The notes beneath the pieces are model-generated. The model worked only from the letters and a program-made list of their open reading frames with translations. It ran no database searches and had not been told where the DNA came from. A stretch of DNA of 64,000 nt from Rikenellaceae bacterium (GTDB taxonomy: Bacteria; Bacteroidota; Bacteroidia; Bacteroidales; Rikenellaceae). Location of the stretch: the NCBI GenBank assembly GCA_015060165.1, contig SUZC01000004.1, positions 62,001 through 126,000 on the forward strand, in the 5' to 3' direction. Shown here piece by piece: positions 26,418 through 35,562 of this stretch. The number at the start of each line of letters is the position of its first letter. Within the stretch, counting starts at the first letter, position 1. The position numbers were made by a program, and so were the translations under genes.

Positions 26418-26999
26418 ATGATTGAAATTGATGATAAAATAGTTAGTAGCGATATCCTCCAAGAGTGTTTTGCCTGCGATTTAGGCAAATGCAAGGGTAT
26501 ATGTTGCGTGGAGGGTGACGCTGGTGCTCCGCTTGAATTAGATGAGGTAGATCTATTGGAGGAAGAGTACGAGAATTATGCACCATATATGACCGAAGAG
26601 GGTCGCCGCGAGGTTGAACGCCAAGGTTTTATGGTGGTCGATTCGGACGGTGACTATACCACGCCCTTGGTTAATAACGCCGAGTGTGCATATGCGTTCA
26701 GTGAAAACGGAGTAACATTCTGCGCTATCGAGAGAGCTTACAGAGAGGGAAAATGCTCATTTTTGAAACCCATCTCGTGCCATCTATATCCAATCAGAGT
26801 GATGCAATTCTCGAATGGTACATTTGGCCTGAACTATCACCGTTGGAGTGTGTGCCGAGATGCTGTGGAGTGTGGTCGCAAGATTGGGCTTCCCGTATAC
26901 AAGGCATTAAAAGAGCCTATTATCAGACGATTCGGAGAAGATTTCTACAAAGCATTGGAGTGTGCCGAGGAACTTCTTAAAGAGCAGGATAACAAATAA
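26418..26999 (+). CDS. DUF3109 family cysteine-rich protein
   Basis: The start at 26418 (MIEIDDKIVSSDILQECF) avoids the overlap with nadD implied by the ORF-track start at 26208. The 193-residue protein has the DUF3109 pattern: ECFACDLGKCKGICCVEGDAG at the N-terminus, CAYAFSENGVTFCAIERAY, ISCHLYPIRV and YHRWSVCRDAVECG. These well-spaced cysteines suggest a zinc or iron-sulfur site, as in the YkgJ-like CxxCxxCC families. It is 44 bases after nadD and probably in the same transcript. Its function is not known to me. Confidence 0.85.
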   Translation: MIEIDDKIVSSDILQECFACDLGKCKGICCVEGDAGAPLELDEVDLLEEEYENYAPYMTEEGRREVERQGFMVVDSDGDYTTPLVNNAECAYAFSENGVTFCAIERAYREGKCSFLKPISCHLYPIRVMQFSNGTFGLNYHRWSVCRDAVECGRKIGLPVYKALKEPIIRRFGEDFYKALECAEELLKEQDNK

Positions 27000-27049
27000 C
27001 CAGAAAAAAGAATAATAATTATAAACTTCAAAAAAAGTCCCAAAACCAA

Positions 27050-28087
27050 ATGAATTTACGCAGAACACTGCTTTTATGTTTGCCGTTGCTCATTGCCGGC
27101 ACTGTGTCGGCCCAAACAACCACGACAACACAAAAGGATACAACCAAAAGAAATCTGCCCGCCGATGCTGTTATTGTAAAACGAGTACCCCTTGAATCGG
27201 GTCCTGAATTGAATGTAACCGATGCTCTTGTAGTGGATACTATCCCATCATCAAGCGAAGGCCTGAGTATAGTGCTTTACAACGATAACACTTGGAGATT
27301 CGTAAGAAACAGAAATATCGACGTACTCGATGAGACTGTTTTTACATCGGATTGGGATACCACAAAAATTCAAGTTTACAAGACCGAGTTGAAGGATTTG
27401 CCTATTTCGATGGTTATCGATTTGGTAGACTCTCTGAAAAGCTATCACTATCCCCACAAAGGTCGTGTAACATCAAAGTATGGCCCACGCCGCCGTAGAA
27501 TCCACCAAGGTACCGATATCGACCTTGAAACAGGTGAGCCGATATATGCTACATTTGATGGCCGCGTGAGAATCACCACATACGTAAGATATGGCTACGG
27601 AAATCTTGTTGTGATTCGCCACGACAACGGTTTGGAGACATATTATGCCCACCTTTCAGAGATTAACGTAAAGCCTAATCAGTGGGTAACAGCCGGTCAG
27701 GTAATCGGAAAGGGTGGCAACACAGGTCGAAGCACTGGTTCACATCTCCACTACGAGATTCGCTACAAAGGTCAGACATTCGATCCAGAGCGTTTGATTG
27801 ACTTCTCTACGGGCACACTCCGCCGAGAGACTTTCCTTTTGAAGCGAACATATTTTAGTCCATACTCTCGATTCACACAAGATTTTGACGAAGAGGTACA
27901 GAGCGCCGAGGAAGATAAGAAGATTGCAGCCGAGGCTGCCGCTAAGAAGTACCACATCGTAAAACGTGGTGACACATTGGGTCGTATTGCGATTAACAAC
28001 CGTACTACGGTAACAAAGTTGTGTCAGCTTAATGGCATCCGGAAGACTACGGTTCTGCAAATCGGCCAGCGAATTAGAGTACGATAA
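27050..28087 (+). CDS. Secreted M23 family metallopeptidase with C-terminal LysM domain
   Basis: A signal peptide (MNLRRTLLLCLPLLIAGTVSAQ) precedes a Thr-rich segment and a spacer to residue about 135. The M23 peptidase domain has SKYGPRRRRIHQGTDIDL with the first His and Asp ligands, and SHLHYEIRYKG with the HxH motif, so the zinc site is complete. The C-terminus is one LysM domain (YHIVKRGDTLGRIAINNRTTV, LNGIRKTTVLQIGQRIRV). The predicted job is endopeptidase cleavage of peptidoglycan cross-links in the periplasm, possibly at division or growth sites. It is 50 bases after the DUF3109 gene; its link to that operon is uncertain. Confidence 0.93.
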   Translation: MNLRRTLLLCLPLLIAGTVSAQTTTTTQKDTTKRNLPADAVIVKRVPLESGPELNVTDALVVDTIPSSSEGLSIVLYNDNTWRFVRNRNIDVLDETVFTSDWDTTKIQVYKTELKDLPISMVIDLVDSLKSYHYPHKGRVTSKYGPRRRRIHQGTDIDLETGEPIYATFDGRVRITTYVRYGYGNLVVIRHDNGLETYYAHLSEINVKPNQWVTAGQVIGKGGNTGRSTGSHLHYEIRYKGQTFDPERLIDFSTGTLRRETFLLKRTYFSPYSRFTQDFDEEVQSAEEDKKIAAEAAAKKYHIVKRGDTLGRIAINNRTTVTKLCQLNGIRKTTVLQIGQRIRVR

Positions 28088-28110
28088 TACCAACTAAAAA
28101 CCTAAATAGA

Positions 28111-29490
28111 ATGAAAAAGCTTATACTTATCACCATCTTCATATGCGGAATGCTATCCGCTATGGCACAGGAACAGAAGGCCGAAAAAGCTTTGGTTGAC
28201 TATATAAACAATGATGATAAGAGCTACAAATGGCAAGAGGCTGATAAATTACGAGGTGAGGGTTGTACGATATATCGTCTGGATTTCACATCACAGACAT
28301 GGAGGGATAATGTATGGAGCCACCAGTTGATAGTTATCATTCCCGACAAAATAAGCCACGATGAGGTATTGCTTCACGTTGCTGGTGGTGCTGTTGACAC
28401 CAAGACTCACAAACCAAATCTTTATGGATGGGAGCATCGTGCCATAAAATTCCAAAGTGGAATAGCTGCACGATGTGAAGCCGTAACGGCGATTCTATGG
28501 CACGTTCCAAGACAGCCACTCTACGGCAATAAGTACGAAGATGAATTACTATCGTTTACACTACACAAATTCCAGCAAGATAAGGACTACTCTTGGCCAT
28601 TGCTATTCCCAATGGTAAAGAGTGTGGTAAGAGCAATGGACGCAATCGAGGAGTTCACAAAACAGAAGCACAATGCCGAGGTAAACAAATTCGTGATAAA
28701 CGGATTTTCTAAACGTGGTTGGACAACTTGGCTTACAGCAGGTACGGGCGACAAGCGTGTGGTAGCCATTGCACCAATGGTTATCGACATACTTAATATG
28801 CCGGTGAGCGTTCCTTATCAGCGACATATGTTCGGTAGCTATAGTATTATGATTCAGGATTACATCCGTCTTGGACTCACCGAGGAGCTTGTAACGCCAT
28901 CAGGATTGGAGCTTGTGAAGATGATCGATCCATATTCGTATCGTAGTCAATACACTATGCCGAAGATGGTATTCCTGGGTTCGAACGACCCATATTGGAC
29001 GGTAGATGCAGTAAAGAACTACATTGACGAGATACCAGGCACAAAATTTACCGCTTATTCCACCAATGCGGGTCACGACCTTGACGACGAGGCAATCACT
29101 TCACTTGAAGCATTCTTCCACCAGACTATCAACGGTGCAAAGTACCCAAAGTTTGAATACACACCTCGCCAATTGGAGGATTGTGCAATGATTGATATCA
29201 AGGCCAACAAGCGACTACTTGAAGAGGTTATAGTTTGGGAGGCTGTATCTGAGAACAAGGATTTCCGCAAATGTCAATTCATACCGCGAATAGTCGATGG
29301 GGTAGTCGGCAAAAAGAGTTTCTCGGTTAAAGTAGATTATCCGAAACAAGGCAACAAGGCATTCGTTGTAATGCTGAAATACAAGCATCCGTCGAAGGAG
29401 GGGACATATAATATAAGTACGCGTATGTATACGGCCGACAACGATGAACTATTCGAGGAGGCATTTGTCTCAAAACAATCAGAGGAATAG
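28111..29490 (+). CDS. PhoPQ-activated pathogenicity-related (PqaA-like) protein
   Basis: The 459-residue protein has a signal peptide (MKKLILITIFICGMLSAMAQ) and the PqaA family layout: SHQLIVIIPDK, GGAVDTKTHKP, ILWHVPRQPLYG, the nucleophile-type elbow INGFSKRGWTTWLTAG, AIAPMVIDILNM and FLGSNDPYWTVDAVKNY. It ends in an Ig-like C-terminal region. This is an alpha/beta-hydrolase fold: Ser in GFSKRG, Asp in GSNDPYW and His in NAGHDLDD could form the triad. The substrate is unknown. It lies 24 bases after the M23 gene and ends before a strong terminator, so the two may be one envelope-related unit. Confidence 0.85.
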   Translation: MKKLILITIFICGMLSAMAQEQKAEKALVDYINNDDKSYKWQEADKLRGEGCTIYRLDFTSQTWRDNVWSHQLIVIIPDKISHDEVLLHVAGGAVDTKTHKPNLYGWEHRAIKFQSGIAARCEAVTAILWHVPRQPLYGNKYEDELLSFTLHKFQQDKDYSWPLLFPMVKSVVRAMDAIEEFTKQKHNAEVNKFVINGFSKRGWTTWLTAGTGDKRVVAIAPMVIDILNMPVSVPYQRHMFGSYSIMIQDYIRLGLTEELVTPSGLELVKMIDPYSYRSQYTMPKMVFLGSNDPYWTVDAVKNYIDEIPGTKFTAYSTNAGHDLDDEAITSLEAFFHQTINGAKYPKFEYTPRQLEDCAMIDIKANKRLLEEVIVWEAVSENKDFRKCQFIPRIVDGVVGKKSFSVKVDYPKQGNKAFVVMLKYKHPSKEGTYNISTRMYTADNDELFEEAFVSKQSEE

Positions 29491-29511
29491 ACCAACAATT
29501 AGGTATATAAT

Positions 29512-29545
29512 AACTATGGCAACTTCATGTGGAGTTGCCATAGTT
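29512..29545. terminator. Bidirectional intrinsic terminator between the PqaA-like gene and yggS
   Basis: AACTATGGCAACT / AGTTGCCATAGTT form a perfect 13-bp stem with an 8-base loop, followed by TTATTT on the plus strand. It lies between convergent genes ending at 29490 and 29568. Confidence 0.88.
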
Positions 29546-29567
29546 TATTTATGTCAGACCGAATTTG

Positions 29568-30227
29568 CTAATACTCTCTGGCTCCAAAGATTGTGGAACC
29601 GATGCGTACCTCAGTTGAACCATATTCCAGAGCAATGGGGTAGTCATCGGACATTCCCATCGAGAGCATATCAAACTGCTCACCGAAATACTCTGCAAGC
29701 TCACGTTTGCAAGCCGCAAGTCGCTCGAAATCGGCTCTAACGACCTGCTCATCGTCGGTAAATGTTGCCATACCCATCACTCCTCGCAGGCGGATATTGG
29801 GATAGCGATCGAATCCTCCAGACTGTACAAAGCTGAGCAGTTCATCATAATCCCAACCCGATTTGGTCTGCTCCGAAGTAACGTGAATCTCCAACAAGCA
29901 ATCAATCCTGCGGCCGCACTTCTCTGCCTGACGATTTATCTCTTCGGCCAATCGTTCGCTATCAAGCGACTCGATAAGCGACACGAAGGGGGCTATATAC
30001 TTCACTTTATTTGTTTGCAAATGGCCAATCATCACCCATTCTATATCGCTATGTAATACTTCATGCTTGGCCTTCAACTCCTGCGGGCGACTCTCGCCAA
30101 AGGCACGCTGACCAGCATCGTAAGCTTGCTGCAACGCCTCAACTGGATGAAATTTCGAGACAGCTAAAAGCCTGACTCCCTGCGGTAGACTCTCGCGCAA
30201 ACGTAATATTTCACTTGCTATTGACAT
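29568..30227 (-). CDS. yggS: YggS family pyridoxal-phosphate homeostasis protein
   Basis: The 219-residue protein has the single-domain fold of PLPBP: VRLLAVSKFHPVEALQQAYD with the cofactor lysine, GESRPQELKAKHEVL, EWVMIGHLQTNKVKYI, the IHVTSEQTKSG region, and LSMGMSDDYPIALEYGSTEVRIGSTIFG. It carries PLP and helps B6 and amino-acid homeostasis; no catalytic activity is known. It is a single gene here, with a small GAGT/ACTC hairpin upstream (30244-30259). Confidence 0.95.
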   Translation of the reverse strand: MSIASEILRLRESLPQGVRLLAVSKFHPVEALQQAYDAGQRAFGESRPQELKAKHEVLHSDIEWVMIGHLQTNKVKYIAPFVSLIESLDSERLAEEINRQAEKCGRRIDCLLEIHVTSEQTKSGWDYDELLSFVQSGGFDRYPNIRLRGVMGMATFTDDEQVVRADFERLAACKRELAEYFGEQFDMLSMGMSDDYPIALEYGSTEVRIGSTIFGAREY

Positions 30228-30290
30228 CGTTTTCTGTTTTTAGAGTGTAAAAATACTCATTTTAGCATTAAAAACACGTGATGGCCAAAA

Positions 30291-32075
30291 TTATTTTGTT
30301 GAGTATAAAAAGTTAAATCGTCCAATTGGAGCGGCATCACCATTAAGGTAGAATTCATATACATCGCCTTCTCGCTGCATATTATCGACCCACTTAAACT
30401 CAAATTCGACCGCATCGCCACGTATCAAGCCAAGTGATTTGCGAGGAATAACCAACTCCAATGAGTTGCCATCAACTCTATACTCAACATCCGCAACTTT
30501 ACTCCAGTTCCACCCATTGTCACTACGCAATAGGGTAGCTTTTCCATTGGCGGAATGGTCTGAAATCATATAATCATAACCTTCCCAACCAGTTTGCCTT
30601 TTGCGATCGATATCGATAAAAAGATTGAGCCATGATTTGCTGCAAGGCTGAGTAATCGACTCAGCACAAGCAACATAAAAATAGAGATTCCGGCTATCGC
30701 GTGCCACCTTTGCCGACACTATATCGTTTCGGCCAGTCGTATTGGTATAGACATATTTACCCCAGCCTTTGCTATTACGATGTATCGTATTGCCGCGCGT
30801 AGCTCGGTATTCTGGTTTTACATCCTGCCAATCAGAAAAAAGGCCATCGATTTTTATCTTCTTTACAGCTGAAGCAGACTCTTGAGGTGGCATACCTTTG
30901 AATCTACGGATACCTTCTACCATCTGATAATAGTAGTTATCACCATGACCACCACGCATAGGCTCAATATCGCGACTATGCTCTTGATCGAATTGGTCGG
31001 GAAAGGCATTCGGTTGATTCTGCCACACTTCAAAGCGGCCCATAATCCACTCGTTCCAACCAGTAATGAATATCAGTTCGGGATCAAGCTCCAAAGCTCG
31101 CTGCCACTGCTCCGCAAAATTGAGTCCTCGGCCGACATCCTCGGCCGAATAGTCGTGACCATTTTTATCGGTATAGCTTCGACCAAATGCCCCTTTGGTA
31201 TTCATAGCACTCAACCCCTGATGAGCAGTCCAATTCTGTGAAACACCGACTGTTGCCTGTTCGTAACTTCCATCGGGATTCTTTGCGAATCCGTGCTGCG
31301 GATAGATCTCGAGCCACCCCCAGTGGTCGTTACGTGTGGGGCCTACATTATACACTGGTTGTCCCGGGCGGAAAGTGAAATAGTTACGAATTTCACGATG
31401 CAGGCGAGTTTTGGCCTCATCACCTTCGACATCAGCCAACATCTCTGGATAGGCCATAATCAACGGTTTACCCTTCCACCTAAAAAACAGATCATCATAT
31501 TTGCCAGGTTTGTACAGATCCTCATAGATACTTATGATAGCATCACGGCTACCATCGGTTGGACCAAAAGCCAACATAAACGCGATCTGCGGGGTATTTA
31601 CGCCATCGCGTCGCGCCTCAGCAAAGACCTCGCACAGAGCTGTATAAGATTCACGCCAAGTAAATGAGCCATTGGTGCAATCGAACATTATCATATCAAC
31701 TCCTGCATCGGCCAACATCTCTGCGTGCTTGCGCAAAACCCAGCGATCGGTATCGCGATAGAAACCAAACAACGGCTCACCCCAAAAGTTTGTATGAATG
31801 GCTTTATTCCAAGCAGGATGGTTAAAATCGTAAGCAGCATCAGGATGTTTTTCAATCACTTTCGAGGGAATACACACATCGAGATATGAGAAATTCGTGT
31901 GCCATGTCCAATAAAACAATCCGACAAACTTCCCTTTACGGGGAGCTCCTACATCTTCAAAGTCAGGCAGGCTACGATTTAATGCATCTGTTGCAGGTAA
32001 ACCATTGCCAAAATTCTGGGCCGATAGGGTGGCAAATGATAATATTGAAAATAGCAATAATCCGAGTCTTTTCAT
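30291..32075 (-). CDS. Secreted GH99/GH71-like glycoside hydrolase with C-terminal CBM9-like domain
   Basis: The start at 32075 (MKRLGLLLFSILSFATLSAQ) opens a signal peptide; the ORF-track start at 32231 adds 52 residues of no use. The 594-residue product has an N-terminal catalytic-type barrel: KGKFVGLFYWTWH, MLADAGVDMIMFDCTNGS, GKPLIMAYPEML and IFITGWNEWIMGRFE. The GWNEW motif is typical of GH99-like and related barrels. The C-terminal 160 residues (KIKIDGLFSDWQDVKPEY, SRNLYFYVACAE, LFIDIDRKRQTGWEGYDYMI) look like a CBM9/DOMON-type beta-sandwich. The substrate is unknown. It is divergent from the murTKQ operon. Confidence 0.72.
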   Translation of the reverse strand: MKRLGLLLFSILSFATLSAQNFGNGLPATDALNRSLPDFEDVGAPRKGKFVGLFYWTWHTNFSYLDVCIPSKVIEKHPDAAYDFNHPAWNKAIHTNFWGEPLFGFYRDTDRWVLRKHAEMLADAGVDMIMFDCTNGSFTWRESYTALCEVFAEARRDGVNTPQIAFMLAFGPTDGSRDAIISIYEDLYKPGKYDDLFFRWKGKPLIMAYPEMLADVEGDEAKTRLHREIRNYFTFRPGQPVYNVGPTRNDHWGWLEIYPQHGFAKNPDGSYEQATVGVSQNWTAHQGLSAMNTKGAFGRSYTDKNGHDYSAEDVGRGLNFAEQWQRALELDPELIFITGWNEWIMGRFEVWQNQPNAFPDQFDQEHSRDIEPMRGGHGDNYYYQMVEGIRRFKGMPPQESASAVKKIKIDGLFSDWQDVKPEYRATRGNTIHRNSKGWGKYVYTNTTGRNDIVSAKVARDSRNLYFYVACAESITQPCSKSWLNLFIDIDRKRQTGWEGYDYMISDHSANGKATLLRSDNGWNWSKVADVEYRVDGNSLELVIPRKSLGLIRGDAVEFEFKWVDNMQREGDVYEFYLNGDAAPIGRFNFLYSTK

Positions 32076-32195
32076 ACGAAAATTATTTAATGCAAAACAA
32101 ATATAAACAAAATCGAGCACAAAACATTTTTTTATCTCCAAAAATAACGTTGTAGTTTTTTCACCATCAGAACAAAGAATATTATAGCGATTAAA

Positions 32196-32227
32196 ATTGT
32201 CAGATAGGCCTTTTTTTATTATCTTTG
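32196..32227 (+). promoter_or_regulatory. Bacteroidetes-type promoter of murT-murK-murQ
   Basis: ATTG (32196-32199), a 20-bp spacer and TATCTTTG (32220-32227) fit the consensus. The predicted leader to the ATG at 32251 is only about 17 nt. On the other strand TATATTTG (32105-32098) is a candidate -7 element for the glycoside hydrolase gene, without a clear -33. Confidence 0.7.
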
Positions 32228-32250
32228 ACAAATATTAACCTAATAATATT

Positions 32251-33756
32251 ATGACACCGGCAATAGTTTTAATTACCGTAGCCTCATATTTGGCTATTTT
32301 ATTCTATGTCGCTTGGCGCACATCGCGTAAAAGCGACAACTCTTCATTCTTTACGGGAGGACGCAGCACCTCATGGGTATTGGCCGCAATGGCAATGGTT
32401 GGAGCTGCAATTTCGGGCGTAACATTCATTTCGGTTCCGGGATGGGTGGCTCAAAGCGGATTCTCGTATATGCAGATGGTAATGGGATTTATCGTAGGTA
32501 ACTGCACAGTTGCTTTTTTGCTTATCCCGCTATTCTACAAACTCAATGTTATCTCGCTTTACCAGTATTTGGAAGATCGCTTTGGTGGTAGTTCATACGC
32601 AACAGGAGCTTGGTTCTTCTTCATTTCAAAGATAACTGGTGCTGCACTTCGTGCATTCCTTATATGCGCTGTTTTACAGACCTTGGTTTTCGATGCTTAT
32701 AATATTCCGTTTGTATTCAACGTGGTTATTATGATGGCTCTGGTATGGCTATACACCCGCACCGGAGGAGTTAGCTCGGTTATCGGAACTGACGTATTGA
32801 AGACTACATGCTTGGTTGGTAGTGTAGTATTGTGTATCGTATTTATGATGCGCGAGTTAGGATTGGGTATGGGCGAGGCTATCAGCCAGGTTGCCAACCA
32901 CGACTACTCTCAGATTTTCTTCCTCGATGACACTGCTGACACGCGTTTCTTCTGGAAACAATTCCTGGCCGGAGTATTTATCTCAATCGCTACTACAGGT
33001 CTCGATCAGGATATGATGCAGCGTACGCTTTCGTGCAAGAGTCCACGCGATTCACAGAAAAATCTTGTTATATCGGTATTCATGCAGGCCGCTGTGATAT
33101 TCCTATTCCTATTCCTCGGAGTATTGTTCTACATCTATTTGGCAGGTAAGGGTATTACTCCAGCAGCTGAGGGATTCTATCCAATGAGCGATGCAGCCGG
33201 TACACCTCTGATTGCCGAGAGCGATGAAGTATTCTCTTACATTGCAACAAAGAGCGGTTTGCCTCTTATCGTAGGTATTTTGTTTGTATTGGGTCTTATT
33301 TCATCGACCTACTCGGCCGCAGGCTCTGCAATGACAGCTCTTACCACATCGTTCACTGTTGATATTATGCACGGCACAAAGCGTTACGATGAACAGCGCC
33401 TTACAGTTATCCGCAAGCGTATCCATATCGGAATGGCCATCGCGATGGGTGTGTTTATCCTTATCTTCAATGCCTGCAAAAATACAAGCTTGATTGACAT
33501 GGTATACACATTGGCAAGTTATACTTATGGTCCATTGTTGGGTATGTTTGCTTTCGGTATCTTCTCGAAGTGCCGCCCAGCCGATAAGTATGTACCTATC
33601 GCAGCTATCGCTGGCGTTGTACTGAGTTTGATTCTTCAGCTTAACTCTGAGCGTTGGTTTGGCGGTTACAAGTTCAGCTATGAAATTCTATTATTCAATG
33701 CCTCATTCACAGCAATTGGCATGTGGCTATTGTCTTTAAAAAACTCTAAAAAATAA
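32251..33756 (+). CDS. murT: Sodium:solute symporter, probable N-acetylmuramic acid transporter (MurT type)
   Basis: The 501-residue protein has about 13 hydrophobic segments and SSS-family features: SFFTGGRSTSWVLAAMAMVG, AISGVTFISVPGWVAQSGF, YQYLEDRFGGSSYATGAW, TGLDQDMMQRTLSCKSPRDS and LISSTYSAAGSAMTALTTSF. The two following genes encode a BadF-type sugar kinase and MurQ, which matches the MurT-MurK-MurQ order described for Tannerella forsythia, where MurT imports MurNAc. The symbol rests on that context; by sequence alone it is an SSS symporter. Its stop overlaps the kinase start by one base. Confidence 0.85.
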   Translation: MTPAIVLITVASYLAILFYVAWRTSRKSDNSSFFTGGRSTSWVLAAMAMVGAAISGVTFISVPGWVAQSGFSYMQMVMGFIVGNCTVAFLLIPLFYKLNVISLYQYLEDRFGGSSYATGAWFFFISKITGAALRAFLICAVLQTLVFDAYNIPFVFNVVIMMALVWLYTRTGGVSSVIGTDVLKTTCLVGSVVLCIVFMMRELGLGMGEAISQVANHDYSQIFFLDDTADTRFFWKQFLAGVFISIATTGLDQDMMQRTLSCKSPRDSQKNLVISVFMQAAVIFLFLFLGVLFYIYLAGKGITPAAEGFYPMSDAAGTPLIAESDEVFSYIATKSGLPLIVGILFVLGLISSTYSAAGSAMTALTTSFTVDIMHGTKRYDEQRLTVIRKRIHIGMAIAMGVFILIFNACKNTSLIDMVYTLASYTYGPLLGMFAFGIFSKCRPADKYVPIAAIAGVVLSLILQLNSERWFGGYKFSYEILLFNASFTAIGMWLLSLKNSKK

Positions 33757-34619
33757 TGATACTTACAGCAGATTCAGGCTCAACCAAATGCCACTGGGCA
33801 TTGGCTGAAAAGGGAGAAACTGTCACCGAGCAGAGTATAAAACTCGTACAAAGTCGCGGCATTAACCCTGCAACGTGCTCTCGTGAACAGATGATTGAAA
33901 TCATCACCGAAGAACTTTTGCCCAATATTGACGCAGAAGCAGTTGAGAGTGTATATTTCTATGGTGCAGGTTGTATTGCCAATGCACCCGCAACGCTTGG
34001 GCTGAAAGATGTACTCGCATCGATCTTCCCAAATGCAAAGGAGGTATTGGTAGCAACTGATATGCTGGGTGCAGCTCACGCTTTGTGTGGACATGACAAG
34101 GGAATTGTGTGCATTTTGGGCACAGGCTCAAATTCAGCTCAATACGACGGCGAGAAGATGACAAAAAACGTCCCGCCTCTTGGATACATCCTAGGTGACG
34201 AAGGTGGTGGCACCAACATTGGCCGTACGTTCGTAAGCGATGCATTGAAGGGTGTGATGAACAAAGAGATTGTTGACATGTTCTATGCAGAGTGCAATAC
34301 TTCGTATCCTGAAATTATCGAAAACGTTTATCGCAAACCCAACGCTAATCGATACTTAGCCTCGTTTGTACCATTCGTTGCGGCTCACCGAGATATTCCC
34401 GAGGTTCGTAAATGTATCGACACGGCGTTTAACAATTTCATTGAGCGAAACTTGCTGCAATACCCAGGTGTAGAATCGACAGAGATTAACTTCGTCGGAA
34501 GTGTCGCATTTGTATTTGAGAAAGAGCTCACTGAAGCATTGGAACGTCACTCGCTTAAATTGGGTAAGATCATGCGTTCACCCATCACAGGAATGGTAAA
34601 TTATCACACATTAGCATAA
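33756..34619 (+). CDS. murK: BadF/BadG-type sugar kinase, probable N-acetylmuramic acid kinase
   Basis: The 287-residue protein has the ASKHA ATPase motifs: ILTADSGSTKCHWAL (phosphate 1), GIVCILGTGSNSAQYDG (phosphate 2), YILGDEGGGTNIGRTFV and NFVGSVAFVFEKEL. The length is that of Bacteroidetes N-acetylglucosamine/N-acetylmuramic acid kinases. It lies between murT (TAATG overlap) and murQ (10-base gap), so it should phosphorylate cytoplasmic MurNAc at C6 to give the MurQ substrate. Confidence 0.87.
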   Translation: MILTADSGSTKCHWALAEKGETVTEQSIKLVQSRGINPATCSREQMIEIITEELLPNIDAEAVESVYFYGAGCIANAPATLGLKDVLASIFPNAKEVLVATDMLGAAHALCGHDKGIVCILGTGSNSAQYDGEKMTKNVPPLGYILGDEGGGTNIGRTFVSDALKGVMNKEIVDMFYAECNTSYPEIIENVYRKPNANRYLASFVPFVAAHRDIPEVRKCIDTAFNNFIERNLLQYPGVESTEINFVGSVAFVFEKELTEALERHSLKLGKIMRSPITGMVNYHTLA

Positions 34620-34628
34620 CACAAAACT

Positions 34629-35444
34629 ATGGCATTCGAAAAAATTACCGAGAAATCGTCATTGTACGATAATCTGGACGAAATGAGTCCATCGGAAATT
34701 GTAAAATGTATGAATCAAGAGGACCGCAAAGCTGCCGAAGCGGTAGGTAATGCGCTACCTCAAATCAGCGAACTTGTAGAGCGATTGGTTCCTCGCATGA
34801 AAGAGGGTGGTAGATTATTCTATATCGGAGCCGGCACAAGCGGCCGCTTGGGTGTATTGGACGCATCGGAGATTCCTCCCACGTTTGGTATGCCCGCTAC
34901 AACAGTAATTGGCCTTATCGCCGGTGGAGACCACGCATTACGCAATCCGGTAGAGGGTGCCGAGGACGATACAGAGCAGGGCTGGAAAGATTTGTTAGCA
35001 CACAACATCAACGACAAGGATACCCTTGTAGGAATTGCAGCATCGGGTACAACTCCATACGTTATCGGAGCATTGCGTGAGGCACGCAAAAATGGAGTGC
35101 TGACAGCATCTATCGCCTGCAATCCATCGTCACCAATGGCTCAAGAGGCTGAGATAGCCATTGAGATTATTGTAGGTCCAGAGTTTGTAACTGGTAGTTC
35201 TCGAATGAAAGCCGGCACAGCGCAGAAGATGACACTCAATATGATTAGTACGGCTGCAATGATTGGCTTGGGTAGAGTGAAGGGTAATCGAATGATTAAT
35301 ATGCAGCTCTCAAATGCCAAATTGGTAGACCGAGGTACGCGAATGATTGTGGATTCATTGGGTATTCCTTATGACCAAGCACAGCAGCTTTTGCTCTTGC
35401 ACGGCTCGGTTGCAGAGGTTATGAAGAAGTTCCAAAAAGAGTAA
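34629..35444 (+). CDS. murQ: N-acetylmuramic acid 6-phosphate etherase
   Basis: The 271-residue protein is a SIS-domain enzyme with ITEKSSLYDNLDEMS at the N-terminus, LFYIGAGTSGRLGVLDASEI and PPTFG, GDHALRNPVEGAEDD, GIAASGTTPYVIGAL and GSSRMKAGTAQKMTLNMIST, the MurQ signature. It cleaves the lactyl ether of MurNAc-6-phosphate to GlcNAc-6-phosphate and D-lactate. It completes the murTKQ operon; a terminator follows. Confidence 0.96.
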   Translation: MAFEKITEKSSLYDNLDEMSPSEIVKCMNQEDRKAAEAVGNALPQISELVERLVPRMKEGGRLFYIGAGTSGRLGVLDASEIPPTFGMPATTVIGLIAGGDHALRNPVEGAEDDTEQGWKDLLAHNINDKDTLVGIAASGTTPYVIGALREARKNGVLTASIACNPSSPMAQEAEIAIEIIVGPEFVTGSSRMKAGTAQKMTLNMISTAAMIGLGRVKGNRMINMQLSNAKLVDRGTRMIVDSLGIPYDQAQQLLLLHGSVAEVMKKFQKE

Positions 35445-35468
35445 TAATCTGTACTAAACAACCAATTT

Positions 35469-35508
35469 ATATAGCCCGTATAACAAATGTTATATGGGCT
35501 ATATTTTT
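35469..35508 (+). terminator. Intrinsic terminator after murQ
   Basis: ATATAGCCCGTATAACA pairs with TGTTATATGGGCTATAT (17 bp, one G-U) around two loop bases and is followed by TTTTT. It is 24 bases after the murQ stop. The U-run overlaps the -33 element of the next promoter. Confidence 0.9.
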
Positions 35509-35536
35509 GGCTATTTCATATTTATTCGTATATTTG
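35506..35536 (+). promoter_or_regulatory. Bacteroidetes-type promoter of the beta-helix protein gene
   Basis: TTTG (35506-35509), a 19-bp spacer and TATATTTG (35529-35536) match the consensus. The predicted leader to the ATG at 35563 is about 20 nt. Confidence 0.7.
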
Positions 35537-35562
35537 TATGAGATATATCACGACACTTATAT

